Positions 26,232-35,639 of a stretch of DNA of 64,000 nucleotides are shown here, in pieces; within the stretch, counting starts at the first letter, position 1; each line of letters opens with the position of its first letter. A program made the position numbers and the translations under genes. Source of the DNA: Cyclobacteriaceae bacterium (GTDB lineage Bacteria > Bacteroidota > Bacteroidia > Cytophagales > Cyclobacteriaceae); contig JAHBTY010000001.1 of NCBI GenBank assembly GCA_019638355.1, positions 930,001-994,000 of the forward strand. Reading direction: 5' to 3'. The notes under the pieces were generated by a model, which did not search any database, was not told the DNA's origin, and saw nothing but the letters and a program-made list of their open reading frames with translations.

Positions 26232-28891
26232 TGTCTTACCAGTTTGAGACTTTTTGCAATCTGGATAACAATCAACGACAGCAGACTCATACCAATCGAG
26301 ATACCCCAGTCTTCATTTGACATTGGAAAAATATCCAACGCCTTTCTTACTATCTCCACCTGGTAAGAAATGAAAAGCAATGCCACACATGCCACAACCG
26401 CATACCAGACATAACGGTTCTTCATGACCTCACTGGAAAAGAATCTGGAGCCAGCGGCATTCATGTTGAATACATGCAGGATTTGTGAGAAGATGAGTGT
26501 AAAGAACAAGATGTTATTGCAAAGTTCAGGGTTCCAGGTTTCCGACTTGTGAACAGTAAAATGACTTATGAACACTGCGCCTAAGGTTGTCAAGGTGATG
26601 ATCACAGAATATACAATAATTGCGGTCCATCGTTTGGTATCGATAATGGGTTCATCCGTATTGCGGGGAGGCTGTTTCATAATAGAAGCGCCACCGGCTG
26701 TTACGCCAAGAGCAAGCGCAGGAAGGACATCGGTGATGATGTTGATGTAGAGAATCTGTAAAGGAAAGAGTTGAAAATGAAGATTGAGCACGGATGCAAC
26801 GGCAATCACAAAGAGTTCGCTTAGGTTACAAGACAAAAGAAAAATAACAAACTTCCTGATGTTATCGAATATGATGCGGCCCTGACGGATGGCCAGCACA
26901 ATGGAAGAGAACGAGTCGTCTTTCAAAACCATGTCGGCCACTTCTTGGGCAACTTGCGTACCGCGTAAGCCCATCGCTATTCCGATGTCAGATTTTTTAA
27001 GGGCAGGCGCATCGTTCACCCCATCACCGGTCATTCCTACTATGTGTTTTCTGTCTTGCAACACATTCACCAGATCAAGTTTTTGTTTGGGGCTTACACG
27101 AGCGAATACTGTGGCTCCCACCCAATGGTCTTTCTCATCTTCTGAAAGATGATCATAGTCTTTCATGTCTTTACCAGTCATGACGGGCCGGTCCACCTGA
27201 TCCAAAATTCCCAGTTGTCGTCCGATATTTTCGGCTGTGGCCGGATGGTCACCGGTTATCATAATCACCTTAATGCCTGCCGACTTACATTCCTTCACGG
27301 CACCGAAAACATCGGCCCGGGGTGGATCGATCATTCCAATCAATCCGGCAAATACCAAACCGGACGCCAGCGGATTATCTCCACTGTTAGCCATTCGCGT
27401 AGCGGCAGCGATCACTCGGTAACCCGATGCTGAAAGTTTTTCGGCCTCCAATAACAGGTTTTTCTTCAGGGCTCCGTGGAGTTCAAATTCTTCTGTTCCA
27501 TTGATAACATACGTGCACCGGTCTAACAATTCCTCTGCGGCTCCCTTGGCATAAATCAATGATTTACCTTCAATTGTTTGATGCCGGGTAGCCATGACTT
27601 TGGTTTCTGAGGAAAATGGTTCTTCTTGTACTACCGCGTTTTCCTTCCGCATTGCTTCTATGGAAGTTCCCTGAGCGATGGCAAATTTCAGAAGCCCCAC
27701 TTCAAGCGGATCACCGGTTTCACTTCCATTTACCCCAAGAGCAGCTGTATTGCATAGTACGGAACAAGCCAAAACCCGCTGAAATGCCGGATCTCCGGAA
27801 TCGATTTTTGTGCCATTGCTTACATCGTATTTGCCGGAAGGCGTGACAATGACGTGTACTTCGATTTTGTTCTGAGTCAGTGTGCCTGTCTTATCTGTGC
27901 AAATCACGTTGGTACCGCCAAGTGTTTCCACCGCTGATAATTTCTTTACGATAACGTTGTGCCGGGCCATTTTCATCATGCCTTGCGCAAGGGCAAGTGT
28001 TGCTACAATAGGTAAGCCTTCTGGTACCGCTGCAACAGCCAACGCGATAGCTGTTTCCAGCATTTCGAGAATATGCTGACCGTTCAAAATACCTGCAAAA
28101 AAAATGATGACCACTAAAGCCACCGTCACTTTGATAAGTTTCTTGCTGAATTGCTCCAATTTCTTTTCAAGCGGTGTGGCGGCTTGTTCGGCTGATTGCA
28201 CAAGACTTGCGATCTTACCCAGTTCGCTCTGCATTCCCGTTCCAGTTGTAATACAATATGTATTCCCCTTCGTTACAAATGTTCCTTTGTAAACCATGTT
28301 GGTGCGTTCGGCAAGCGTGGTTGATTCCGATAAGGTGTCGGTTTTTTTTTCAACGGGAATTGACTCACCTGTAAGCGCGGCTTCATCGACCTGTAATTGT
28401 GATGAGCGAACGATGCGGCCATCAGCAGGAACCATATCACCCGCTTCCATAAAGATCAGATCACCAGGAACAAGTTCTTCTGCATTGATCTCTTTCATCT
28501 CCCCGTTGCGAATTACTTTAGCGGGTAGCACGGACAATTTTTTCAGCGCCTCCATCGATCGCTCAGCCTGATATTCCATATAAAATCCGATGATGGAATT
28601 AATCAAGATAACGACCAGAATGGCTGAACCATCGAGCCACTCCTGAAAGAAGAATGAAAGACCTGCTGCCAGAATCAGGAGGTATACGATCGGGCTGTTG
28701 AACTGACGGAGAAACATCAGCCAAAGACTTTTCTTTTTCTCACGGGTAATGGAATTGTTTCCAAATTGTTGCAGCCTCTGAGCAACGGCTTCCGGGCCAA
28801 GGCCAACAGTTCCATCTGCCTCAAGTGACTGCAGAACTTCCTCCGTGGGTCTGCTATGAACCGGTTGTTTTAAGATTTCAGTGTTGATCAT
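26228..28891 (-). CDS. P2-type (Ca2+-like) cation-transporting ATPase
   Basis: The 887-residue pump has an N-terminal cation-ATPase domain (LQSLEADGTVGLGPEAV), the TGES loop (AALTGESIPVEKK), the PEGLP motif in M4, the phosphorylation site CTDKTGTLTQNK, and the hinge TGDGVNDAPALKK. PEGLP and the overall build place it in the P2A group (SERCA/PMR1-like), so Ca2+ or Mn2+ export is the most likely activity. There is no heavy-metal HMA domain. It overlaps the genes on both sides (4 and 14 bases), the tightest part of the cluster. Confidence 0.9.
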   Translation of the reverse strand: MINTEILKQPVHSRPTEEVLQSLEADGTVGLGPEAVAQRLQQFGNNSITREKKKSLWLMFLRQFNSPIVYLLILAAGLSFFFQEWLDGSAILVVILINSIIGFYMEYQAERSMEALKKLSVLPAKVIRNGEMKEINAEELVPGDLIFMEAGDMVPADGRIVRSSQLQVDEAALTGESIPVEKKTDTLSESTTLAERTNMVYKGTFVTKGNTYCITTGTGMQSELGKIASLVQSAEQAATPLEKKLEQFSKKLIKVTVALVVIIFFAGILNGQHILEMLETAIALAVAAVPEGLPIVATLALAQGMMKMARHNVIVKKLSAVETLGGTNVICTDKTGTLTQNKIEVHVIVTPSGKYDVSNGTKIDSGDPAFQRVLACSVLCNTAALGVNGSETGDPLEVGLLKFAIAQGTSIEAMRKENAVVQEEPFSSETKVMATRHQTIEGKSLIYAKGAAEELLDRCTYVINGTEEFELHGALKKNLLLEAEKLSASGYRVIAAATRMANSGDNPLASGLVFAGLIGMIDPPRADVFGAVKECKSAGIKVIMITGDHPATAENIGRQLGILDQVDRPVMTGKDMKDYDHLSEDEKDHWVGATVFARVSPKQKLDLVNVLQDRKHIVGMTGDGVNDAPALKKSDIGIAMGLRGTQVAQEVADMVLKDDSFSSIVLAIRQGRIIFDNIRKFVIFLLSCNLSELFVIAVASVLNLHFQLFPLQILYINIITDVLPALALGVTAGGASIMKQPPRNTDEPIIDTKRWTAIIVYSVIITLTTLGAVFISHFTVHKSETWNPELCNNILFFTLIFSQILHVFNMNAAGSRFFSSEVMKNRYVWYAVVACVALLFISYQVEIVRKALDIFPMSNEDWGISIGMSLLSLIVIQIAKSLKLVRQ

Positions 28892-29732
28892 GTTGCAAAA
28901 GTTTATGACATAGTTGATGGCCTTCTTCGAGAACTTCCTTTACCCGGGATGCAGGAAGGTTTATCTGCCGGAGATAAGTGGGATTATGACATATATCTCG
29001 GCACAAGACAATTTTCTCGTCCAGTAACAATTTCTTTTCCTGTTGAGTGAGTGTAGTAAGGCATGTAAGGGGGTAAAGGCCAGTTTCCTCAATCATATCA
29101 CGCAGGCTTCCGGGTTGGGGGAAATCAAGGCTTACGAGGTTCATCCCTGAGCATGTCCCATATTTAAGTGCGTCTGCAGTGAACCGGGTATTGGTTACCA
29201 CCCAGCCTTGATGAAATTTTTCTCCATGACCCGGGATTAATTTCCATCGCGCCTCCACATCTTGAAAACGCGCCTGTATGTAAAGTGGAATCTTAACATC
29301 GCAGACCATACCAGGGCTGTTGTGATACTTGCATTCAATCATGAAATGACGATCATCTTTCTGAGCAATTACATCCACTTCGTGGTTGACACAATGCCCT
29401 TCCACTATTTTTCCCACCTGAGCCTCGAAGCCTATTTGTTTAAGAATCTCTGATACATATAATTCGAAGGGAAAGCCTGACGGGCCAAGTTCCATGATGC
29501 CACTTTTGAGATGGTAACGTCCTGCCACCGGCCGTGCAGCACGCCTCAACAATTCATGGGCCTTCTGATAGATGTGTTTCGTGGACATTCCATTGCGCAG
29601 GCCTTTGGCCACGTCTGACGCTACTTTCTCTGCCAGAATGGACGTGGCACCTGCCCGCATTAGCGATTGCAGCAACTTGTCTTTTTGAAATGCTTCACTC
29701 TCACCGGAAGCTTTAATAATAGTAGCGGTCAT
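28878..29732 (-). CDS. ATP-cone plus PD-(D/E)xK endonuclease-like protein
   Basis: Residues 1-80 form an ATP-cone (TIIKASGESEAFQKDKLLQS), the nucleotide-sensing domain found in ribonucleotide reductases and NrdR. Residues about 88-165 look like an Mrr-type PD-(D/E)xK nuclease: Glu 89 in FPFELYVSEIL, Asp 120 in NHEVDVIA, and Glu 133-Cys-Lys 135 in FMIECKYH. The last 70 residues are Cys- and Leu-rich without a family I know. This may be a nuclease controlled by ATP or dATP level. It overlaps the ATPase gene by 14 bases and the lipoprotein gene by 4. Confidence 0.75.
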   Translation of the reverse strand: MTATIIKASGESEAFQKDKLLQSLMRAGATSILAEKVASDVAKGLRNGMSTKHIYQKAHELLRRAARPVAGRYHLKSGIMELGPSGFPFELYVSEILKQIGFEAQVGKIVEGHCVNHEVDVIAQKDDRHFMIECKYHNSPGMVCDVKIPLYIQARFQDVEARWKLIPGHGEKFHQGWVVTNTRFTADALKYGTCSGMNLVSLDFPQPGSLRDMIEETGLYPLTCLTTLTQQEKKLLLDEKIVLCRDICHNPTYLRQINLPASRVKEVLEEGHQLCHKLLQHDQH

Positions 29733-30364
29733 GGCTGATTGATTTTATCAATATTGAACTGGACTCTTTCAAAGGAACGGATAAGGTCGTGAACGACTCT
29801 TGGAATACTTTCCGCGGCCAATCCCTTCTTTTCATTGGGATAAATTTTAACTGACCAGATCAATTCATTTCGGGTGGCATCTATGGCCTGCATTCTGATG
29901 AACAACTCTTTGTCATAGTAGCGAATTCTGTGAGGAGGGGAAGAATTCCCTTTTAACCCATCGGATGTATTTTCAAAAGGAGAGTAAAAGGGATTCGTAA
30001 TGCTGTATGCTGACCTGGTTTCGTTGCCTGTGGACGATGAAAGCCGTCTCACCAGGTGTTCTTCCCACCGTACAATAAATATGAGTTCTGGTTGGAGAGA
30101 ATCATTTTTCAATCCGATGGTTTTCAAGTGACTGGAAAAGCCGCTCCCAATGGATTGAAGGAGACTCACGTGTTGCTTCCCCGAATCAGGAACTATCATC
30201 ATGGAGAAGGACGAGTAAGGGTGTTTTTGTTTTGGAGATACCTGATAGGTATCGATTTGGTAGCTGGATGCACAACTTATAAGAAGACTGCTTGCCAAAG
30301 CCAATCCGAGAAAACTGTGACGATGTGTGTTGCCGATATGTCCTGATGTTTTGATCATAATCAT
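29729..30364 (-). CDS. DUF4136-like lipoprotein
   Basis: The 211-residue product has a signal peptide and lipobox (LLISC, Cys 31). The mature part opens with IDTYQVSPKQ and later has ELIWSVKIYPNEKKGL, in the place where DUF4136 proteins carry a similar short strand. It is a distant relative of the lipoprotein at 2087-2683. It appears to open the overlapping nucleotide/ATPase cluster; function unknown. Confidence 0.6.
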   Translation of the reverse strand: MIMIKTSGHIGNTHRHSFLGLALASSLLISCASSYQIDTYQVSPKQKHPYSSFSMMIVPDSGKQHVSLLQSIGSGFSSHLKTIGLKNDSLQPELIFIVRWEEHLVRRLSSSTGNETRSAYSITNPFYSPFENTSDGLKGNSSPPHRIRYYDKELFIRMQAIDATRNELIWSVKIYPNEKKGLAAESIPRVVHDLIRSFERVQFNIDKINQP

Positions 30365-30408
30365 CCGCGCTTATTTTTCAGTCCTCAGAGGTCCCCACAA
30401 TCGTGCTC

Positions 30409-30969
30409 CTATGCCTTGATCCGCCCGTAGAGCCAGTTGATCAGGTAGGTCTTTGTCGCTTTATCATACCGAGTCAATTCGGTGTCTCTTGTGAACACCT
30501 CGTCAATCTTCTTTTGAAATTCGGGTTGATCTGAAAAAGCACGTTTGAGGTTTTCTTTCGTGAGCTTATTCACTTGACCTTCTATTCCCCGGCTGAACAT
30601 ATAGTGCAATTCACTTTGCTTGTGCGCCCTGATCTCGTGCTTGTATATGAGGATATATTCCGAAGGATTTAGAATGACGTAATTCACCTTATCGATAAAG
30701 CGATGAGGCACACCTTTACAGTCCTGATACCCAAATACCTCACTCTTTAGAAGGGTTATGACTGAATCGTTGTGAATTACTTTGACAAATTTTTGATCAC
30801 TAAAGCTCGTTTGCACGATCTTGTGTTTTTGCGTCTTGCAATTGATCGCATACGCCAATTTCTGTTGCTGAAAATCTGCGATTGTCAGATAAACCCCACT
30901 GCTGTCCTGCTGGGCATAAACCGTATTGAACAGCCCTAATAGACACCATAAAGAAAATACCGTTCTCAT
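30409..30969 (-). CDS. Secreted protein of an unrecognised family (relative of 44982-45551)
   Basis: A signal peptide ends at VYAQ (about residue 20). The 166-residue mature part shares a clear pattern with the gene at 44982-45551: SGVYLTIADFQQQK versus SGVYKTYNDYTNQK, INCKTQKHKI versus IDCKTEKHKI, VFGYQDCKG versus VFGYQLCDG, and a final ENLKRAFSDQPEFQKK versus ENLKKAFPNNHKFHDA. The C-terminal extension of the CzcA protein (52368-52952) is a more distant third member. It has two conserved cysteines and lies two bases from an outer-membrane barrel gene. The function is unknown. Confidence 0.65.
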   Translation of the reverse strand: MRTVFSLWCLLGLFNTVYAQQDSSGVYLTIADFQQQKLAYAINCKTQKHKIVQTSFSDQKFVKVIHNDSVITLLKSEVFGYQDCKGVPHRFIDKVNYVILNPSEYILIYKHEIRAHKQSELHYMFSRGIEGQVNKLTKENLKRAFSDQPEFQKKIDEVFTRDTELTRYDKATKTYLINWLYGRIKA

Positions 30970-30971
30970 GT

Positions 30972-31646
30972 TTAGTTAAATATGTAGCCGACCTGCAACA
31001 AGAAAGCTGCGTTATTGGACTGCATCCCACTATCATAGTACATCCCACTGAAGACATTCATAAATCCGTATGTGTAAAGCAGGCGCGTCTGAATAGCTCC
31101 TTTCTTTAAACCAAATTCCAATCCTGGGCCCATCACCATGCCGATGTCAACGCGGTTTACATTGTTCATCATTTCCTGTGTTGTTCCCGAAGGTTCATCT
31201 TTTGCAGAAAGCAGTGTACTTTCTGTCAAGCCAAGTACCGCGGTGAACTTTACAGGCCCCTTCGGCAGGCTGTTATACTGCCCCATCGCCCATAGATCCA
31301 GATACGAAAGATTGTAACTGTCGTTATAAGAAGAGTTCATCTCACCGTAATTTGCACCGCGATTCATGTACCCGAGATTGCCAACAAACGACCATCGTTG
31401 GTGTAGTGGTACAGTGAGGCTCAAACCACCACCCCAGGAAGCCGCATAGTTGTACATGGTCATGTTGTTGTTCATTCCACTATAACCACTGCCGTACATG
31501 TTCATATTCATGCCCATGCCCTGTACTAATGAACTTGTTCCCGCATTGGCATACATGCCAATCCTGATTTTTGAAGTTGGGGTGTCCTGTGCACCTACAT
31601 GGGTGGTGACAAAGAAGAGGGCGATGACTCCAATTGCTGTTTTCAT
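30972..31646 (-). CDS. Outer-membrane beta-barrel protein with Met/Asn-rich loop
   Basis: The 224-residue product has a signal peptide and looks like an eight-strand outer-membrane barrel ending LLQVGYIFN. The first external loop (about residues 43-68) is rich in Met, Asn, Gly and Tyr (GMGMNMNMYGSGYSGMNNN). That composition suggests Cu(I)/Ag(I) binding at the cell surface, but it is inference. It lies immediately upstream of the secreted protein at 30409-30969. Confidence 0.6.
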   Translation of the reverse strand: MKTAIGVIALFFVTTHVGAQDTPTSKIRIGMYANAGTSSLVQGMGMNMNMYGSGYSGMNNNMTMYNYAASWGGGLSLTVPLHQRWSFVGNLGYMNRGANYGEMNSSYNDSYNLSYLDLWAMGQYNSLPKGPVKFTAVLGLTESTLLSAKDEPSGTTQEMMNNVNRVDIGMVMGPGLEFGLKKGAIQTRLLYTYGFMNVFSGMYYDSGMQSNNAAFLLQVGYIFN

Positions 31647-31672
31647 ATATGTTTTATTTTATGTCTTTCACT

Positions 31673-32080
31673 TTATTTGTTGCTTGTTGCTTTGCCTCCG
31701 GCATTCAAAAGGTCTTCTATGTTTGCCTCAAGCATTCTCTGGTACTCCCGCGTATACCAACTTATGGCGTCATTCTTATCCCTCAAGAGATCGCTGGATT
31801 TAGAGAATGCCTCAAATGCGTTGTATCGTGCTGCTGCAAACATGATGGCAGCGCCCACTCGTTCTTTGGGCTCGCTCTTGGTAAATTCATTGGCGAGGTC
31901 AATAAGTTTGTCGGCCATTGCCGCACGTGATATTTTGGTGGTCTTTTCCATTTGATTGAGTCGTTTATTCAGAGTATCCCAGTCAGTTGGCCTAAATTCA
32001 GGACGGTACTCCTTTGCTGCTCTGCAAAACATGTAGTCGAGATATTTATCTGCATGATCCAGAATGGATATGGTTTTCAT
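31673..32080 (-). CDS. DUF3144-like protein
   Basis: The 135-residue protein is soluble and helical with no signal peptide. The segment DLANEFTKSEP and then ERVGAAIMFAAARYNAFEA matches what I recall of DUF3144 proteins. No function is known for that family. It sits 26 bases upstream of the barrel gene and 10 bases downstream of the cytochrome c gene, within the same run of genes. Confidence 0.6.
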   Translation of the reverse strand: MKTISILDHADKYLDYMFCRAAKEYRPEFRPTDWDTLNKRLNQMEKTTKISRAAMADKLIDLANEFTKSEPKERVGAAIMFAAARYNAFEAFSKSSDLLRDKNDAISWYTREYQRMLEANIEDLLNAGGKATSNK

Positions 32081-32090
32081 AACAAACTGT

Positions 32091-32495
32091 TCATTGTTTT
32101 AACGTTCGGATATAATTGATAATGAGCCAACGGTCTTCAGCATCCGGAATCTTCTTGTCAAAGGCAGGCATGTCGTCACGGCCAGTAGTTATTTTGTAAA
32201 ACAACGCGCCATCCGTTTGGCTCTGAAATTCTGCTGTTGAGAAGTCACCGACTTCTCCTTTCAACTCTTTTACCTTGGGGCCATCACCGTAGCCCTCCTT
32301 ACCATGGCAGGATTGGCAATGTTTAGCGTATAAGGATTTGCCTATGGCAAGATCTTCTTTGCTTGATTTGTCGGTAGGGTTTTTTACTTTTTTGGCAGTT
32401 TCAGGCACTACCCATTCTTTAGACTGGTATACCAGTGTGAAAGAGTATAATGCAACGGAACAGGCCAGAAGAAGAATAATCGTGTGCTTTTTCAT
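32091..32495 (-). CDS. Monohaem cytochrome c
   Basis: The 134-residue protein has a signal anchor (residues 5-22) and one class I cytochrome c domain. Haem binds at CQSCH (60-64), and the axial Met is in DDMPAFD. The pattern GKSLYAKHCQSCHGKEG is typical for periplasmic or membrane-anchored electron carriers. It likely takes electrons from the NrfD/FeS unit encoded just upstream. Confidence 0.9.
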   Translation of the reverse strand: MKKHTIILLLACSVALYSFTLVYQSKEWVVPETAKKVKNPTDKSSKEDLAIGKSLYAKHCQSCHGKEGYGDGPKVKELKGEVGDFSTAEFQSQTDGALFYKITTGRDDMPAFDKKIPDAEDRWLIINYIRTLKQ

Positions 32496-32512
32496 AGTTA
32501 TCAGGGTTTGTT

Positions 32513-33364
32513 TTACGAATCGACTTTAGCTCTTGAAATTTTAAAGAGGTTAATGATGAGCATGAGTATGGGTACCCACACACCAAGAATGATAAGGTTT
32601 GGAAAGATCAGCAGGTAGTAAGGTGTTTTTGAAGGTGGTGACCACATGGTTCTCTTATCAAAAGTTGAATGATCAGTAATGGGTATGCCGATTGGTGCAT
32701 CGATTATGGCTTTCACTGTTCCGTATTCATCGCTTTCATTCAAGACCACCTCAAAGGTTAGTACTCCGTTTATTCCCGGCATCGGCTCTTCAAGCGATAC
32801 GGTGATAGTGCCATTTTCATCGGTCTCATAACTTTCCTCTCCAATTGAAAGCGGGCCAAACATCCTTTGTAGTTGAACTCTTAGTGGTTGCCCTGCCACA
32901 GGTTGACCGGTTGCATCAATGAGTGTGGCTGTAATTTGATTAACACTATCAACGGTTTCCAGAACTGCCACCAGGTTAGCATCTGAAATAGTTAACTCTG
33001 TTTCTGCATCTGAAAACTTAGAATCATTTTCAATTTTCACCAGGTATGTAAAATCACCATTCACTGATGTAATGGAATCCTGCTGGTTACTTAGAGAAAA
33101 TTTTGCAATCCCGTTATGGTTGGTAGTTACAGTTGCAAGATGAAGCAATGAATCTTGTGCAATTCTTTGATACACTCGAAACTCCGTATGAGTAGCAGGC
33201 TCAATGCCATTTTCACCTTTATACTTAGCTTCAATGCTTATGAATGACTCCTGATTCATAATTTTGCTGTACTGCACTGACACTCTTGCTTTGAGTTTAT
33301 TGACTTGACCAAATGCGGGTGCGAGCAATAGCATGAGTGCCGATATTCTTAGAATTAATTTCAT
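32513..33364 (-). CDS. Periplasmic beta-sandwich protein with C-terminal membrane anchor
   Basis: The 283-residue product has a signal peptide (MLLLAPAFGQ), then two Ig-like beta-sandwich repeats with the typical GQPVAGQPLRVQL and TDENGTITVSLEE patterns, and a C-terminal helix (LIFPNLIILGVWVPILMLI) that should anchor it in the inner membrane. It is not a family I recognise by name. The gene overlaps the NrfD gene by four bases, so it is probably an accessory subunit of that complex. Confidence 0.6.
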   Translation of the reverse strand: MKLILRISALMLLLAPAFGQVNKLKARVSVQYSKIMNQESFISIEAKYKGENGIEPATHTEFRVYQRIAQDSLLHLATVTTNHNGIAKFSLSNQQDSITSVNGDFTYLVKIENDSKFSDAETELTISDANLVAVLETVDSVNQITATLIDATGQPVAGQPLRVQLQRMFGPLSIGEESYETDENGTITVSLEEPMPGINGVLTFEVVLNESDEYGTVKAIIDAPIGIPITDHSTFDKRTMWSPPSKTPYYLLIFPNLIILGVWVPILMLIINLFKISRAKVDS

Positions 33365-34680
33365 AGCGATTCGTTTACGGAATGATTTTCTAGGAGCCCT
33401 CTCTCTTCGGCTGTTTCATATATTGGAACAATGGGAAGAAACCTTACTAAGAGCGTAATGATCAATAAGGCAGTCGCCAATGTTGCCGCTGTAATCGCCC
33501 ACTCCATCCACGTGGGTGAATAGTGACGCCACGCCTCTGGTACACCTTCAATAGGCAAGAAAGGATGGCTGAGCGTAGGGATAACAATCAGGTAGCGTTT
33601 CCACCAGGCACCCATGACCACCGCTAGTGAAACAAGGAATAGTGGCAACGGTTTTCTTCCTTTCGGAAAGAGGAGCACTCCAACTGGTGCAACCAGGCCT
33701 CCAAGTATGGCTGTCCAAAACAACCATGCATACTCTCCGGTGAACAGGCTTCGAAGGTGTACTTCTTCCTCTTCTGTTGATTTATAGATCGGCATGAGAT
33801 ACTCGTTGATGTTGAAATACAGATAGACCATGCAGAGCATGACCAGTATCTTACCCATCTTATCAAAGTGGCTGTCGGTGATGTAATCTTCCAACCGATA
33901 GGCTTTTCGAAGCACATACATCACCATCACGACTGCGCCCGATCCGGCCACGAAAGCACCGGCCACGAAATAGGGACCAAAGTTAGTGCTGTCCCACCCC
34001 GGTCGATAGGTAGTTTCGAACAGCCATGCAGTAACCGTGTGGATAGCAAAGGCTACGGGAATAATCAATACCGAGATCACTTTTATAGATCTCGAGTAAA
34101 TCTTCGTTTGCTTTTCACTGCCGCTCCAGTTAAGGGAGAGCGCGCGATACCATTTGGTCAGTTTAGAATTGGTGTCAGAATATTTGCTGAGGATTGTGAA
34201 GTCGGGCAATAGCGGGAAGTACAAAAATAAAATACTTAGTACCAGGTATGTGCTGATGACAATCACGTCCCAGATAATAGGAGATTGAAGTCTGCCATGA
34301 ATAAACAAATTCAATACTCTGTCCGGTCGTCCCATGTCAATGATAATGGCTATACCCGCCATGATGATGGCTGCGACAGCGATGATTTCAGCAATGCGCG
34401 TAAGCGGTGTGCTCCAATGTGCATCCGACAATCGCAGGATGGCTGTAATCAACGAACCTACCAGGCTTACGGCAACAAAGAAGACAAAATTGGAAATGTA
34501 AATTCCCCATAGCGCATAATCTCTCATGCCCGTAATAACCAAGCCATGCTTTAGTTGCTGAACATAGGAATAGATTCCTATAAGGATAACGAGCACAAGA
34601 AGAGCGACCCACACGTTTCCCCTCCAACTAAATTTTCTTGGCGCCAGATCATTTATCACTTTTTCATAAGCAGTGTTCAT
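33361..34680 (-). CDS. NrfD/PsrC-type quinone-reactive membrane subunit
   Basis: The 439-residue protein has about ten transmembrane helices. Its central and C-terminal parts show the motifs of the NrfD superfamily (polysulfide reductase PsrC, DsrP/HmcC, ActC): GAWWKRYLIVIPTLSHPF and HYSPTWMEWAIT. It would oxidise or reduce menaquinol/ubiquinol in the membrane and pass electrons to the FeS subunit encoded next to it. The two genes overlap by four bases. No catalytic molybdopterin subunit is in the window. Confidence 0.9.
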   Translation of the reverse strand: MNTAYEKVINDLAPRKFSWRGNVWVALLVLVILIGIYSYVQQLKHGLVITGMRDYALWGIYISNFVFFVAVSLVGSLITAILRLSDAHWSTPLTRIAEIIAVAAIIMAGIAIIIDMGRPDRVLNLFIHGRLQSPIIWDVIVISTYLVLSILFLYFPLLPDFTILSKYSDTNSKLTKWYRALSLNWSGSEKQTKIYSRSIKVISVLIIPVAFAIHTVTAWLFETTYRPGWDSTNFGPYFVAGAFVAGSGAVVMVMYVLRKAYRLEDYITDSHFDKMGKILVMLCMVYLYFNINEYLMPIYKSTEEEEVHLRSLFTGEYAWLFWTAILGGLVAPVGVLLFPKGRKPLPLFLVSLAVVMGAWWKRYLIVIPTLSHPFLPIEGVPEAWRHYSPTWMEWAITAATLATALLIITLLVRFLPIVPIYETAEERGLLENHSVNESL

Positions 34681-35633
34681 GGCACTTGTGGTTTATCGAC
34701 CGATTGAAACTCCGTGTAATTCTCCAAGCCTTCCTCAAAGTCAACAATCCGGTCGCTTGGTGGGAGGTAGTACACGCTGGGTTCTGTGCCCAGACTTTCC
34801 ATCAACCGGTAGCCAGCTCTGTCTTTTAATAACTTGCTTAACTTAAAAGATTGACCGCTTCCGTTTGTTACGGTGTCTTCGTACAGGTCACCAAAGCTGA
34901 ACACATCATTGGGGCATGCGCTTACGCAGTGTGGTAGTTCACCTTTGTCAATCATGTGCGGGCAGAAATCGCATTTATCCACTGTACCTTTTTGACTAGG
35001 TATTCCCGCATAGTCTGGCGTGTATTCGGCTTGCTCAACAGTATCGCCTTGCCATGGGTCGGACCAGTTGAACACCCTAACCGAATACGGGCAGGCAGCC
35101 ATGCAAAATCTGCAACCGATGCAACGGTTGTTGTCAATCAACACTATACCATCTCTTCGTTTGAAAGTGGCATCCACCGGGCAAACCTTAACACACGCAG
35201 GCTCATCACAGTGCTGACACAGTGTAGGCTGCCAATACGGTGCAGACTTTTCAGAGTCCTGCATCTTATAAATTTTGATCCAGGCGTTCTCCCCGGTGAT
35301 GTAGTGATTCTTGTTACATGAGCTTTGACACTTTTTTGCGTTCCTGCATTTGGCCAGGTCCACCACCATGACAAATTTTCTGTTTGGAAATCCCTCGCGG
35401 GGATTATAGTCAGATTTCTTTTCGTGCGCGTGTTCCACAGCGGAAGCCGGTACTTGCATCAACGTTCCGTCAGTTGACATCACCTCGATAGTTTCTTCAG
35501 AGTCGAGACTTTCTGATTTACCAAAAACTTTTGCGAGCAATGCCCCGCTGGCGGCTGTGAGCAAACCATACTTAAGGCCCTGCTCCACGAAGGTGCGTCT
35601 CGACTTTTGCTGGTTATCTTTTTTTGGTTCCAT
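34677..35633 (-). CDS. Four-cluster ferredoxin-like subunit with Tat-type leader
   Basis: Residues 11-15 (SRRTF) form a twin-arginine signal. The mature protein has four Cys groups of the 4Fe-4S dicluster type: KCRNAKKCQSSC, CQHCDEPACVKVC, CIGCRFCMAAC and CDFCPHMI with CVSAC. It is thus a HybA/NrfC/DmsB-like electron-transfer subunit, facing the periplasm. Between leader and first cluster lies a linker with TDGTLMQVPASAVEHAHEKK that also occurs in the small protein encoded at 35640-35909. Confidence 0.92.
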   Translation of the reverse strand: MEPKKDNQQKSRRTFVEQGLKYGLLTAASGALLAKVFGKSESLDSEETIEVMSTDGTLMQVPASAVEHAHEKKSDYNPREGFPNRKFVMVVDLAKCRNAKKCQSSCNKNHYITGENAWIKIYKMQDSEKSAPYWQPTLCQHCDEPACVKVCPVDATFKRRDGIVLIDNNRCIGCRFCMAACPYSVRVFNWSDPWQGDTVEQAEYTPDYAGIPSQKGTVDKCDFCPHMIDKGELPHCVSACPNDVFSFGDLYEDTVTNGSGQSFKLSKLLKDRAGYRLMESLGTEPSVYYLPPSDRIVDFEEGLENYTEFQSVDKPQVP

Positions 35634-35639
35634 GGTTCT

